The notes below the pieces were generated by a model. That model ran no database searches and was not told where the DNA came from. It was given only the letters and a program-made list of their open reading frames with translations. Made by a program: the position numbers and the translations under genes. DNA of 64,000 bases from Lentisphaerales bacterium (GTDB lineage: Bacteria > Verrucomicrobiota > Lentisphaeria > Lentisphaerales > Lentisphaeraceae), in NCBI GenBank assembly GCA_022446985.1, contig JAKVBD010000003.1:62001-126000 (forward strand). Reading direction: 5' to 3'. Numbering within the stretch: position 1 is the first letter of the stretch; every line of letters begins with the position of its first letter. Of this stretch, positions 52,882 to 61,805 are shown piece after piece.

Positions 52882-53910
52882 TTATAAATTTTTTAATCGT
52901 TTAATTATTTTTGCCTTAAAAACCTCTCCCGGTTTTAAAAGTGTATCAGGAAATTGCGGATTGTGCACCGAGTCTGGATAATGCTGTGGCTCCAGACTGA
53001 CTCCTGCATACTTATTGTAAACAGCGCCTCGTTTAGCATGAACCTTATCCAGATGATTGGCGGTATAAACGTGAATCGCGGGTCTACTAGTGTGAATCTC
53101 CAGCTTTCTTTCACTGACCGGATCAGAGAGCTCGGCAGCCAAATTCATTTCACAATTTCCTTCTAAAACCATATCCACATCGAAACACTCATTTTTCGCT
53201 AAAGCATCTCTAAGTATTGTCGGGAACGTTAAATCAAAAGGAGTCCCTATATTGTCGATTATTTCACCAGTAGGAATACCATCATCGTAATACTCCAGAC
53301 GCTTTTGAGCATTGATCAACAACTCATGTCCTTTAACATCTTCTGACTTTTTGCCAGCAAGATTAAAGTAGGCATGCTGCGTTAAATTTACCGGGCAGGT
53401 TTTATCAGTCTCAGCTTCTAATGAGAAGTGAAGTTCATTCTGTTCATTCCAGGTATAGGTTGCTGTGACTTTTAAATTCCCGGGGTAACCATCATCTCCA
53501 TCTGGAGATACAATGGTAAAAGTAACTCCAGCCTCTTCCCTACTCTCAAAAGTTTCGGCCGACCAAAGAGATTTCTTCAAGCCTTTACTGCCACCATGTA
53601 TGTGATGATCACCGAGATTGGTTTCTAAATCGTATACCTTGCCATCCACTGACATTTTGCCATTTGCGATGCGGCCACTAACCCGGCCGTTTGTCGCTCC
53701 AAAAGAATTTTCGTCGTTTATATAATCCTGTAAATTATCATAGCCCAAAACAACATCATCTAACGCGCCTTCTACATCCGGCACATTCACAGAGATCAAT
53801 CTGGCGCCAAATTCAATCAAAGAAATCGAGGCCCCATTGAAGTTGGTCACTTCGTATTTATAGACCGTTCTGTTTAAATATTTTCCAAAAGTTGTTTTAG
53901 TAACTCTCAT
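52882..53910 (-). CDS. galM: Aldose 1-epimerase (galactose mutarotase)
   Basis: GalM interconverts alpha and beta anomers of aldoses. The 342-residue protein has FGATNGRVSGRIANGK, HHIHGG, NLTQHAYFNL (catalytic His) and the late GVSLEPQHYPDSVHNP with the catalytic Glu. No signal peptide is present, so it acts in the cytoplasm. It sits between two TIM-barrel isomerase genes in a carbohydrate locus. Confidence 0.93.
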   Translation of the reverse strand: MRVTKTTFGKYLNRTVYKYEVTNFNGASISLIEFGARLISVNVPDVEGALDDVVLGYDNLQDYINDENSFGATNGRVSGRIANGKMSVDGKVYDLETNLGDHHIHGGSKGLKKSLWSAETFESREEAGVTFTIVSPDGDDGYPGNLKVTATYTWNEQNELHFSLEAETDKTCPVNLTQHAYFNLAGKKSEDVKGHELLINAQKRLEYYDDGIPTGEIIDNIGTPFDLTFPTILRDALAKNECFDVDMVLEGNCEMNLAAELSDPVSERKLEIHTSRPAIHVYTANHLDKVHAKRGAVYNKYAGVSLEPQHYPDSVHNPQFPDTLLKPGEVFKAKIIKRLKNL

Positions 53911-53935
53911 CGTTTCCTCGAAGTTTTAAAATGAA

Positions 53936-53959
53936 GCCGCCCTCTCATAAAGAGCGGCC
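53936..53959 (-). terminator. Hairpin after the sugar isomerase gene
   Basis: GCCGC and CTCT on one side pair with AGAG and CGGC across a CATAA loop with one bulged C. It lies just downstream of the 53990 stop on the minus strand, with a TTTT run behind; it may only partly terminate. Confidence 0.45.
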
Positions 53960-53989
53960 TCAAATATCGTAGTAGTATGTGTATGGGTG

Positions 53990-55045
53990 TTAATTAATTC
54001 CAAGAATGCGCTTATTGCTTTCTTCATCGGCTTCGCCACCGGCAAAGTCATCAAAGGCTTTATCGGTAACGCGAATGATGTGATCGGCAATAAATTTAAC
54101 CCCTTCAGTTGCGCCATCCTCCGGGTGCTTCATGCAGCATTCCCATTCGAGAACAGGCCAACCATCGAAGTCATACTTCGCCATTCTGGAAAAGACGCCT
54201 TTGAAATCAACCTGACCATCTCCGAGTGAACGGAAACGTCCCGGTCGATCAATCCAATCCGCATAGCCGCCGTAAACTCCGGCGCGTCCACTTGGAATGA
54301 ACTCAGCATCTTTAACGTGAAACACTTTGATCTTTTCGTGATAAATATCGATGAACTCTAGATAATCCATGCACTGAAGAACAAAGTGAGATGGGTCGTA
54401 AAGAATGTTGCAGCGTGTGTGATTGCCACAGGCCTCTAACATTCTCTCAAAAGTTATGCCGTCGTGCAGGTCTTCACCCGGGTGCAGTTCAAAACCTATG
54501 TCGACTCCACACTCATCAAAATAATCAAAAATCGGCAACCACCTTTTAGCCAATTCTTTAAAACCGGCTTCCACCAAGCCTTGAGGTCGCTGTGGCCATG
54601 GATACATGGTGTGCCATAGCAGTGAACCAGAGAAAGATCCCTGAGTTGTCAGGCCTAGCCTTTGCGATGCCTTTGCAGCATACTTCATTTGCTGGACAGC
54701 CCACTCTGTTCTTTCCTTGGGCTTACCATGTAGTTCTTTTGGTGCAAAAGTGTCAAACATGGCGTCGTAAGCCGGATGAACGGCCACAAGCTGGCCGTGA
54801 AGATGACTGGCTAATTCAGTAATTTCCAAGCCATGACTGGCGACGATGCCTTTAAGTTTATCGCAATAGTCTTGACTCTCTGCAGCCAATTTTATGTCTA
54901 TGCAACGCTCATCCGAGGATGGAATCTGAATGCCTTTAAAACCTTTCGAGGCAGCCCATTCTGCGGCGTTATTTAAGTTATCAAATGGCGCTTCTGAGCC
55001 CATAAACTGAGCAAGAAATAGCGCCGGATCTTTAAGAGTTTTCAT
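53990..55045 (-). CDS. Sugar phosphate isomerase/epimerase (TIM barrel)
   Basis: The 351-residue cytoplasmic protein belongs to the AP-endonuclease-2-like TIM barrel superfamily. Metal-ligand segments are IGFELHPGEDLHDG, NILYDPSHF, KVFHVKDAEF and VLEWEC. Its closest type, judged by the HPGED and HVKDAEF blocks, is the isomerase family found beside GFO/IDH oxidoreductases in polyol and sugar catabolism. The substrate is unknown. It lies 79 nt before galM. Confidence 0.88.
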   Translation of the reverse strand: MKTLKDPALFLAQFMGSEAPFDNLNNAAEWAASKGFKGIQIPSSDERCIDIKLAAESQDYCDKLKGIVASHGLEITELASHLHGQLVAVHPAYDAMFDTFAPKELHGKPKERTEWAVQQMKYAAKASQRLGLTTQGSFSGSLLWHTMYPWPQRPQGLVEAGFKELAKRWLPIFDYFDECGVDIGFELHPGEDLHDGITFERMLEACGNHTRCNILYDPSHFVLQCMDYLEFIDIYHEKIKVFHVKDAEFIPSGRAGVYGGYADWIDRPGRFRSLGDGQVDFKGVFSRMAKYDFDGWPVLEWECCMKHPEDGATEGVKFIADHIIRVTDKAFDDFAGGEADEESNKRILGIN

Positions 55046-55065
55046 TTCTTAAATCCTGTATACAA

Positions 55066-55145
55066 TTTTTCCCAATAGGGAAAAGATAAATAATCGGGGG
55101 TTTGGGTGAACTTCACCCAATGGGGTTCGGGGCGAGCCCCGATTA
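55066..55145. repeat. Cluster of three palindromes upstream of the isomerase gene
   Basis: The first is TTTTCCC-AATA-GGGAAAA (55067-55084). The second has outer arms TAATCGGGG (55091-55099) and CCCCGATTA (55137-55145). Inside these are TTGGGTGAA-C-TTCACCCAA (55102-55120) and GGGGC-GA-GCCCC (55129-55140). ACCCAATGGGG at 55115-55125 also occurs, inverted, at 26090-26100. The cluster lies between the aldo/keto reductase and isomerase genes and may be a mobile palindromic repeat with a regulatory or 3'-end role. Confidence 0.65.
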
Positions 55146-55205
55146 ATGGGACTCTATTCCAAATCTCAACTAAGGAAAGAGCTCCTTAGAGATTCTTACT
55201 GGTAC

Positions 55206-56195
55206 TTAAGCTTTCAAGATCTTCTCGATATCATCCAGTTCTTCTGGAGAGAATGTTCTGTTATCCAGTGATGCTACGGCATCCTCGATATGCTGAACAC
55301 GGCTGGCTCCAAGAATAACTGATGTCATTGCCGGGTGTTTAAGTACCCAGGCAACAGCCATTTGTGCTAAAGTCTGTCCGCGTCTTTCAGCAATCGCGTG
55401 AAGTGCTTTAACTTTCCCCAGGACAGCATCGTTCACTTCATCTTTCTGAAGGAAACCATCATCACGACCAGCTCTTGAGTTAGCCGGAATACCATTCAAG
55501 TATTTGTTTGTAAGGAGACCTTGCGCCAGAGATGAGAAGCTGATACATCCCATACCTGTTTCTTCAACGGCATCGAGAAGACCATCTTCAACCCAGCGGT
55601 CAAACATGCTGTAGCGTGGCTGATTGATAAGACAAGGAGTCCCCAGTTCTTTAAGAATGGCAGCGGCTTCTTTAGTCTGTTCGGCATCGTAAGAAGAAAT
55701 ACCGACGTAAAGAGCACGGCCTGAACGGACGATATGATCAAGTGCGCCCATAGTTTCTTCCAGTGGAGTTTCTGGATCAAATCTGTGAGAATAGAAGATA
55801 TCAACATAATCAAGCCCCATGCGCTTGAGACTCTGATCACAGCTGGCAACGAGATATTTCTTTGAGCCCCACTCACCATAAGGTCCAGGCCACATATCGT
55901 ATCCGGCTTTACTTGAGATGATCAATTCATCGCGGTAAACATTCAGGCCTTCTTCAAGGATCTGGCCAAAGTTCGTTTCTGCAGAACCGTATGGAGGGCC
56001 ATAGTTGTTTGCCAGGTCGAAGTGAGTAATCCCCAAGTCGAATGCCTTGTGAGTCATTTGTTTGGCATTTTCATAAATATCATTGCCACCCCAGTTGTGC
56101 CATAGGCCAAGTGAAATTGCCGGTAATTTTAGACCGCTTTTACCACAACGGTTATAAACCATAGAATCATAGCGTGAATCTGCTGCTTTATACAT
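55206..56195 (-). CDS. Aldo/keto reductase, YghZ-like
   Basis: The product (329 residues) is an NADPH-dependent aldo/keto reductase. The catalytic tetrad is visible as Asp and Tyr in FDLANNYGPPYGSAE, Lys in IISSKAGYDM and His in YSHRFDP, and the cofactor end is VILGASRVQHIEDA. The MWPGPYGEWGSKKYL loop matches YghZ (L-glyceraldehyde-3-phosphate reductase). ATG 56195 is 10 nt from AAGGA; the upstream ATG 56204 abuts the Shine-Dalgarno sequence. A sugar-derived aldehyde is the likely substrate in this locus. Confidence 0.92.
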   Translation of the reverse strand: MYKAADSRYDSMVYNRCGKSGLKLPAISLGLWHNWGGNDIYENAKQMTHKAFDLGITHFDLANNYGPPYGSAETNFGQILEEGLNVYRDELIISSKAGYDMWPGPYGEWGSKKYLVASCDQSLKRMGLDYVDIFYSHRFDPETPLEETMGALDHIVRSGRALYVGISSYDAEQTKEAAAILKELGTPCLINQPRYSMFDRWVEDGLLDAVEETGMGCISFSSLAQGLLTNKYLNGIPANSRAGRDDGFLQKDEVNDAVLGKVKALHAIAERRGQTLAQMAVAWVLKHPAMTSVILGASRVQHIEDAVASLDNRTFSPEELDDIEKILKA

Positions 56196-56204
56196 AATAT
56201 TCAT

Positions 56205-56509
56205 TTCCTTTGTTTTTTAATTTTTTAAAATTTTTCTTTTAGTCGTTCCATCCTCCCGCAGAGGGCTGCGGGGCTCCCAGGCTTTCAGCGAGCTACATCA
56301 AATTCTTGTTAATCCTTTCCAAAAAATTCTTCGGCATCCTCTACCGAATAATCCTTTCGTGCCTTTGGTGTTTTTAGTGGACCAAACTTATTACCGGCGG
56401 GCCGCCGGTGTTCCCATAAATACCTCTAGGTGAGACCTATTTCAGCGAACGAACACTCCCCTTCTTCAGCGCTCTCAGCCTCTACCTAGAACTGGTTACT
56501 TAAAACCTC
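56205..56509. repeat. Intergenic repeat region between AKR and DUF1501 genes
   Basis: This 305-bp gap has no gene. It holds AAAAAATTCTTCGGC (56321-56335), like the units at 51.65-51.9 kb, and an ACCGGCG-GGC-CGCCGGT hairpin (56393-56409) with following TGTTCCCA. The hairpin segment matches 51674-51700 at about 22 of 27 bases. An unrelated CTTTCGTGCCTTTGGTG string lies at 56354-56370. Any promoter for the reductase gene must lie near 56210-56300. Confidence 0.7.
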
Positions 56510-57883
56510 CTAAGCAATAAGCTCCGGTATAATGTCCGCACCTACTTGAGATAATTGTTTATTTCGACCAGCATGGAAGAAAGTCAGACGATTATCGTCC
56601 AGCCCCATCAAGTGTAGAATCGTCTTATGTACATCCTTAATGGGGTGCACTTTCTCAACAGCATTCAAACCTATTTCATCAGTCGCACCAATCGTATGAC
56701 CTGCTTTAACTCCACCACCGGCAAACCACATAGTCATACCAGTTGCATTGTGATCACGACCGGCTTTCTTACCGCCACCACGAACACCATTATCTGGAGA
56801 ACGACCAAACTCACCAGTGAATATCACTAAAGTATCTTCAAGAAGTCCACGCTGCTTGAGATCCTGCAGTAAACCGGTAATCGGCTTATCAACACCCTGA
56901 ATTCTCTTCTTATGAGCATCTTCCAGGTAGTCATGCGAATCCCAACCACTGGCATACACCTCAACAAAACGAACACCTTTCTCAACTAAACGGCGGGCCA
57001 AAAGACAACGACGACCAAAGCTGTCAGTAACTTTATTACCGATGCCATACATATCCTTAACATGCTGCTGTTCGTTATCGACATTGACGATTTCAGGTAC
57101 CTGATCCTGCATGCGATACGCCAGCTGATATGCTTCCATTCTTGCTTTCAAATCTCCATGATCTGGATGTTTGCCAGCATGAGCTTTATTAAAAGCAGTC
57201 AGTAAATCGAGATTAGCTTTCTGCGTTGAGCGAGCCACACCTTTAGGCGGATTCAAATCTAAAATTGGCGAACCTACCGGGCGCATAGGAGTTCCCTGAA
57301 AATAAGCCGGGAGGTATCCGTTTGACCAATTTGCCGCACCACCCTGCGGGTAGTTCAGTTCAGGCAGAATAACAAAACCAGGAAGGTCAGGGTTTTCAGA
57401 ACCAAGACCATAAGTTACCCAGGCACCGATTCCCGGATCGCCGATAAATTTATTACCGGTATTCATATGATAACATGCCGTTGGGTGATTGACCGATTCA
57501 GCCTGAGCGCCTTTGTAAAAACAAATGTCATCCGCAACTTTTTCAAGTTCCTGAAAGTGCTCACACATCCAGGCTCCGGACTGACCGGTCTGACGGAACA
57601 TATAAGGACTGCCTACGTAATACCTTTTACCGGATTCCATGTTGGATTTAAACTTCTTCTCTTTAACGAATTCTTTCATGTGAAGCTTATTTAAAGCCGG
57701 CTTAGGGTCGAATGTATCCATGTGACTTGGAGCGCCTTCCATGAAAAGCATGATCACTCTTTTTGCTTTGGCAGGCAGGTGACCTTTTTTCGGATCTAAA
57801 GGACCGGCAAAACTTTGCTGAGGTACTGCAAGAGCACCGGCGGTTCCGGCCATTGAGTAAAGAAATTGTCTTCTATTAATCAT
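56510..57883 (-). CDS. DUF1501-family exported protein
   Basis: The 457-residue protein opens with a twin-arginine signal (NRRQFLYSMAGTAGALAVPQ) and then the DUF1501 domain, distantly related to the alkaline phosphatase/sulfatase fold. Blocks are VIMLFMEGAPSHMDTFDPKP, VEVYASGWDSHDYLEDAHKK and FTGEFGRSPDNG. The function is not established. It stands 11 nt after the AraC-PSD1 fusion gene, matching the usual PSD1-DUF1501 pairing in planctomycetes and relatives, so the two products probably act together outside the cytoplasm. Confidence 0.93.
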   Translation of the reverse strand: MINRRQFLYSMAGTAGALAVPQQSFAGPLDPKKGHLPAKAKRVIMLFMEGAPSHMDTFDPKPALNKLHMKEFVKEKKFKSNMESGKRYYVGSPYMFRQTGQSGAWMCEHFQELEKVADDICFYKGAQAESVNHPTACYHMNTGNKFIGDPGIGAWVTYGLGSENPDLPGFVILPELNYPQGGAANWSNGYLPAYFQGTPMRPVGSPILDLNPPKGVARSTQKANLDLLTAFNKAHAGKHPDHGDLKARMEAYQLAYRMQDQVPEIVNVDNEQQHVKDMYGIGNKVTDSFGRRCLLARRLVEKGVRFVEVYASGWDSHDYLEDAHKKRIQGVDKPITGLLQDLKQRGLLEDTLVIFTGEFGRSPDNGVRGGGKKAGRDHNATGMTMWFAGGGVKAGHTIGATDEIGLNAVEKVHPIKDVHKTILHLMGLDDNRLTFFHAGRNKQLSQVGADIIPELIA

Positions 57884-57894
57884 TATCTAACCTC

Positions 57895-60800
57895 TTAGTA
57901 CACGTATAGAAATTCATTTGAGTTAATCATCACCAGGCAAAGCTCAGCCAGCGCTCTGGTCGATGCATCGACATCCCATGGCATGAGATCGCGCTCGTAG
58001 TATTTCATAACCGTCAGTTTTTGCGGCCATGAAACCGGCTCACCGGTTTTTTCGGCAATCATCTCACCGGCAACTTCAGTCGGCAATTCAAACTTCTCAG
58101 GTTTATTTTGCTGATGTTGAACTTTCATTTTCTCAAGATGCGCAACAGCCTGCTCCATCTCGGTTGCATTTGGCAGTCTGCCATAGAACTTCTTAAACGT
58201 TTCATTAACCTGGGCTACGAACCCTTTATGGCTGCCGGCAATTCGATTGGCAATAGCAAGAGCACGGTGATGAATGTACTCACTGTTAAAGAGTGAAAAT
58301 GCCTGCGGCGTCACCGTTGTTTCATCTCTTCTGGCACAGGACAATTCTGAACCGGGTTTATTAAAAACTTCCAGTAATGGATCAGCTTTAGAACGACGTA
58401 CAAAAGCATAAATCTGTCGGCGATTTCTTTCCGCTCTTTTAGCCGATGGTTGCAGCACTGGAGCCAGAGATCCCATAATTAACTGATTCTGTATCATGAC
58501 TTCCCAGTTCATTTCAGGAAAGATACCAGGACCGCCCATCTCTGCATTAAACTCACCACTCATTTTGAGAAGTGTATCGTAAATCATCTCTGCCTGTAAG
58601 CGGCGAACCGGAAAATAACGCAGCAGTTTATTATCCGGATCTTTGGATTTTAGCGTCTCAAACTGCTGATGATCATTCGACATCTGATAAGCCTTGGAAG
58701 TCATGATGTACTTGTGAAGCTTCTTGATTGACCAACCTTTTTCAACAAACCAGCTTGCCAGGTGATCCAATAATTCCGGGTGAGTCGGCTTAGCGCCTGA
58801 AACACCGAAGCTATTTGGCGTATTAACCAGACCTGTCGAAAAGTGCTGTTGCCAAATGCGATTGACAATAACTCGCGAAGTCATCGTATTTTTAGGACTT
58901 GCCAACCATTTAGCGAATGCCAAACGACGACCTTCAAGGGTATGTGGAACGCTATTGTAAGTCGTTGCCTGAGCGACATCATTGGATTCATACATCGCAG
59001 ACAGAACTCCCGGCGTCACCTTTTCTCCTGGAGATTCGATCGAACCACCGGTTAAAATAGCCGTTGTTGGAACAGCACCTTCCCCCTTCTTCTTGGGAAG
59101 AGGAAGGTCTATAAATTTTGATGCTGTTACCCTAAGTTCTCCATTATAAACTGAGTAAGCAAAAGGTTCGAAGCGCTTTAACTCTCTCTCAAAATAATTC
59201 TTCTGTTTACTAACGATGTTCTTAAAGGACTCAAGGTCCTTATCATCTTTTCTCTTTTTGAGCTCAGTTTCGACTTCAATGATTTTCTCTTGGGCTAACT
59301 TGTCGCTGAATTTCTTACCAGAAATATTTTCTGAATTCATAAATGGTAATTTGCGCTCAGCGAATTGAGTCCCGGCAAAGACTGCCTGAATACGGTAATA
59401 ATCCTTGGTGGGAATCGGGTCAAATTTGTGGTCGTGACACTTCGCACAGCCCAATGGCTGAGCTAGAAAAGTCTTACCAACACCTTCTGTAACATCATCA
59501 AGAAATAGCTGACGAGTCACTTCTTCTACACTCATTCCGGTGTGTTCCCAGGCTCCCATTCTGAGGAAACCTGTAGCTATAATTTTTTCAGGACTGTGTG
59601 GATCCATTTCATCGCCGGCAATCTGCTCCATGGCAAATTGATCAAATGGTTTATCCTGATTGAATGAGCGAATCACATAGTCGCGGTAACGCCAGGCATT
59701 TGGTCTTTCAAAATCATTGGCATAACCACCTGTGTCAGCATAGCGGGTGACATCCAGCCACATACGCGCCATTTGTTCGCCATAGTGTTTTGACGCCATC
59801 AAGCGATCAATTGCTTTTTCATAGGCATCTTTAGACTGATCTTTAACAAATTCCTGAATTTCTTCATAACTTGGATTAAAGCCGGTAAGATCTAGATAAG
59901 CGCGGCGAATCAACTGTTCCTTACTTGCTGCAGGTGCCATAGCGACTTCAGTTTTTTTGGCTTTTTCCTCCAGGAAATTATCAATGGCATGTTTATGTCC
60001 GGTATTTGGAACCTCATGCTCAACGACCGGTTGATAAGCCCAGATATCTTCGATGTTGTAACGACGATTTGCCCAATCTTGCGAAAGTGCACCACTGGAA
60101 GAAACTTTGACAAAGCTGGTATCATTCTCAAGAATCGAATCATCCGGCCAATTGGCTCCGGCATTGATCCAATCCTCAATCCAGCCAATTTGAGCTGCAG
60201 TCAGTTTATTTGACTCTTTGGGGGGCATGGCGTCATCTTCATCTTCTCTTTTAATAAGAGACACCAATGGACTGTCAGCGGCATTCCCAGGAATGATCGC
60301 TGCTTTACCTGATTTGCCGCCTTTTAGCATGCCTTCGTGGGTGAGCATGTTATAGTCGCCTTTGATCTTCTTTTCATTTTCACCATGACAACCAAAGCAC
60401 TCCTGAGCGAAGAGAGGTTTAATTTTACGCAGGAAAAGTAGATCTGTTTCAGATGGCTTTTCATTTGCCGAAAGTTGATTCCCTGAGAACATGAAAATCG
60501 AACATATAAAGAATATGATCAGTAATTTAACGCTGTTGCCCATGCCGTTAAGGTCTTTGCTTTTCTTCTCTGACTGAAATCTCTTGCGATACTCTCTCGG
60601 AGTCATGCCACGGAGTTGCTTAAATTGAGTCGAAAAGAAAGATGCTGCCGAGTAGCCAACCTGCTCAGCGATTTCATTGAGATCCATCTCGGTATCTTCT
60701 AAAAGACGAATAGCTTCTTCTGTTCGCAGGTGATTCATCATTTTTACCGGCGTTGTGCTGTAAACCAACTTAAAGCGACGCTGCATCTGACTGACAGAAA

Positions 60801-61479
60801 GACCGGAAATCTCTGCCAGATCTACAATGCGAATAGCGGTTCTGTAATTCTGACAAATATGGCTGACGACATTCGCCATGGAAACGGCAAAACGATCATC
60901 GTTGGCATTGACCTTTTCGTAATAACGACTGAGGTAACAAACCAACTGCACAAATAAACCGCGAATGACACTTTTGTATCCTGCTGCATGATCTTCAAAT
61001 TCTGTGAATAGCTTTTGAAATACTGCTTTACACTCAGTCAACTCACTTGGCTGAAGACGGAAGCGCTGGCGGTAAGTCATACTTTGTGGAGTTCGGGCTT
61101 CAATGTCGAATAAGCCATGATACCCCATAAGTTTATTTAAATCATCCAGATGATTTGCCAATTCTTCCTGATCAAACTGAACAATCGCCAAGCGCAGGTT
61201 TTCGCATTTCACAAAACCATGCTGGTGATCACCATTGATCACAAAGACATCGCCTTCCTCAATCTGATAGTCTTCATAATCTGTCACATGAACAGCCGAT
61301 CCACTGAGAACTATATTCAACTCTGAATACTCATGTCCATGCATAGGAAAGTCTTCATTATGCTCTACATCCAGAACATTAAACGGAAACCCATCCCGCA
61401 GGTCTCCAGACATAGTTCCCGTACAAACGTGAGCTTGTCTTTTACCTCTAATCGTCTTTACACTTTTTGCTTCCATCAA
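57895..61479 (-). CDS. AraC-type regulator fused to exported PSD1 (cytochrome, DUF1549, DUF1553) protein
   Basis: One uninterrupted frame of 1194 residues joins two normally separate proteins. Residues 25-115 form a RhaS/RhaR-like cupin (DFPMHGHEYSELNIVLSG, GDVFVINGDHQHGF) and about 205-305 an AraC double HTH (GYSAASFFSTQFKQLRGMTP). A hydrophobic helix follows at about 316-335, ending in a signal-peptidase-like LSANE. Then come a Planctomycete cytochrome domain with CFGCH near 362, DUF1549 from about 500 with a second CAKCH motif near 677, and DUF1553 to the end. Met 313 (60543) could start a separate PSD1 protein, but no Shine-Dalgarno is present there. Predicted topology puts the regulator in the cytoplasm and the haem part in the periplasm. 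It is 11 nt before DUF1501. Confidence 0.82.
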   Translation of the reverse strand: MMEAKSVKTIRGKRQAHVCTGTMSGDLRDGFPFNVLDVEHNEDFPMHGHEYSELNIVLSGSAVHVTDYEDYQIEEGDVFVINGDHQHGFVKCENLRLAIVQFDQEELANHLDDLNKLMGYHGLFDIEARTPQSMTYRQRFRLQPSELTECKAVFQKLFTEFEDHAAGYKSVIRGLFVQLVCYLSRYYEKVNANDDRFAVSMANVVSHICQNYRTAIRIVDLAEISGLSVSQMQRRFKLVYSTTPVKMMNHLRTEEAIRLLEDTEMDLNEIAEQVGYSAASFFSTQFKQLRGMTPREYRKRFQSEKKSKDLNGMGNSVKLLIIFFICSIFMFSGNQLSANEKPSETDLLFLRKIKPLFAQECFGCHGENEKKIKGDYNMLTHEGMLKGGKSGKAAIIPGNAADSPLVSLIKREDEDDAMPPKESNKLTAAQIGWIEDWINAGANWPDDSILENDTSFVKVSSSGALSQDWANRRYNIEDIWAYQPVVEHEVPNTGHKHAIDNFLEEKAKKTEVAMAPAASKEQLIRRAYLDLTGFNPSYEEIQEFVKDQSKDAYEKAIDRLMASKHYGEQMARMWLDVTRYADTGGYANDFERPNAWRYRDYVIRSFNQDKPFDQFAMEQIAGDEMDPHSPEKIIATGFLRMGAWEHTGMSVEEVTRQLFLDDVTEGVGKTFLAQPLGCAKCHDHKFDPIPTKDYYRIQAVFAGTQFAERKLPFMNSENISGKKFSDKLAQEKIIEVETELKKRKDDKDLESFKNIVSKQKNYFERELKRFEPFAYSVYNGELRVTASKFIDLPLPKKKGEGAVPTTAILTGGSIESPGEKVTPGVLSAMYESNDVAQATTYNSVPHTLEGRRLAFAKWLASPKNTMTSRVIVNRIWQQHFSTGLVNTPNSFGVSGAKPTHPELLDHLASWFVEKGWSIKKLHKYIMTSKAYQMSNDHQQFETLKSKDPDNKLLRYFPVRRLQAEMIYDTLLKMSGEFNAEMGGPGIFPEMNWEVMIQNQLIMGSLAPVLQPSAKRAERNRRQIYAFVRRSKADPLLEVFNKPGSELSCARRDETTVTPQAFSLFNSEYIHHRALAIANRIAGSHKGFVAQVNETFKKFYGRLPNATEMEQAVAHLEKMKVQHQQNKPEKFELPTEVAGEMIAEKTGEPVSWPQKLTVMKYYERDLMPWDVDASTRALAELCLVMINSNEFLYVY

Positions 61480-61641
61480 ACACCAATGACCAAATACTTA
61501 AATTAAACTTTAATAACCTATACTCCCAAAACTCAATATTTGTGAACTAATATTTAAATTTTATTTAAATTTTTAACTATAAAAACACTATATAATATAC
61601 TCAAATATTTGATTTTAAACAACTTATAAATAAAATACAAA

Positions 61642-61687
61642 ATGACATTATTTTAAACCATACTCTTAGATGACATTATTCTTAAAC
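61642..61687. promoter_or_regulatory. Paired direct repeats upstream of the AraC-PSD1 gene
   Basis: ATGACATTATTTTAAAC (61642-61658) and ATGACATTATTCTTAAAC (61670-61687) differ by one inserted base, and their starts are 28 nt apart. AraC-family proteins often bind such tandem half-sites, so autoregulation of the gene starting at 61479 is inferred. Confidence 0.5.
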
Positions 61688-61805
61688 TAATTAATTAAAA
61701 TCGCTGCAGAAAGAAAGGGGTTTTTCTATCTACACTAGATAAGCGTCACAAAATTAAAACTGATAAAATTACTACAGGGAAAGAAGCTGGATTTACAATT
61801 AGCTG

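Noticed and set aside
57895-61479. Sequencing error joining two genes
   Set aside because: Codons at the junction continue without stop, and a single-base error would also need to preserve the frame over 1194 codons; not fully excluded, so listed for checking.
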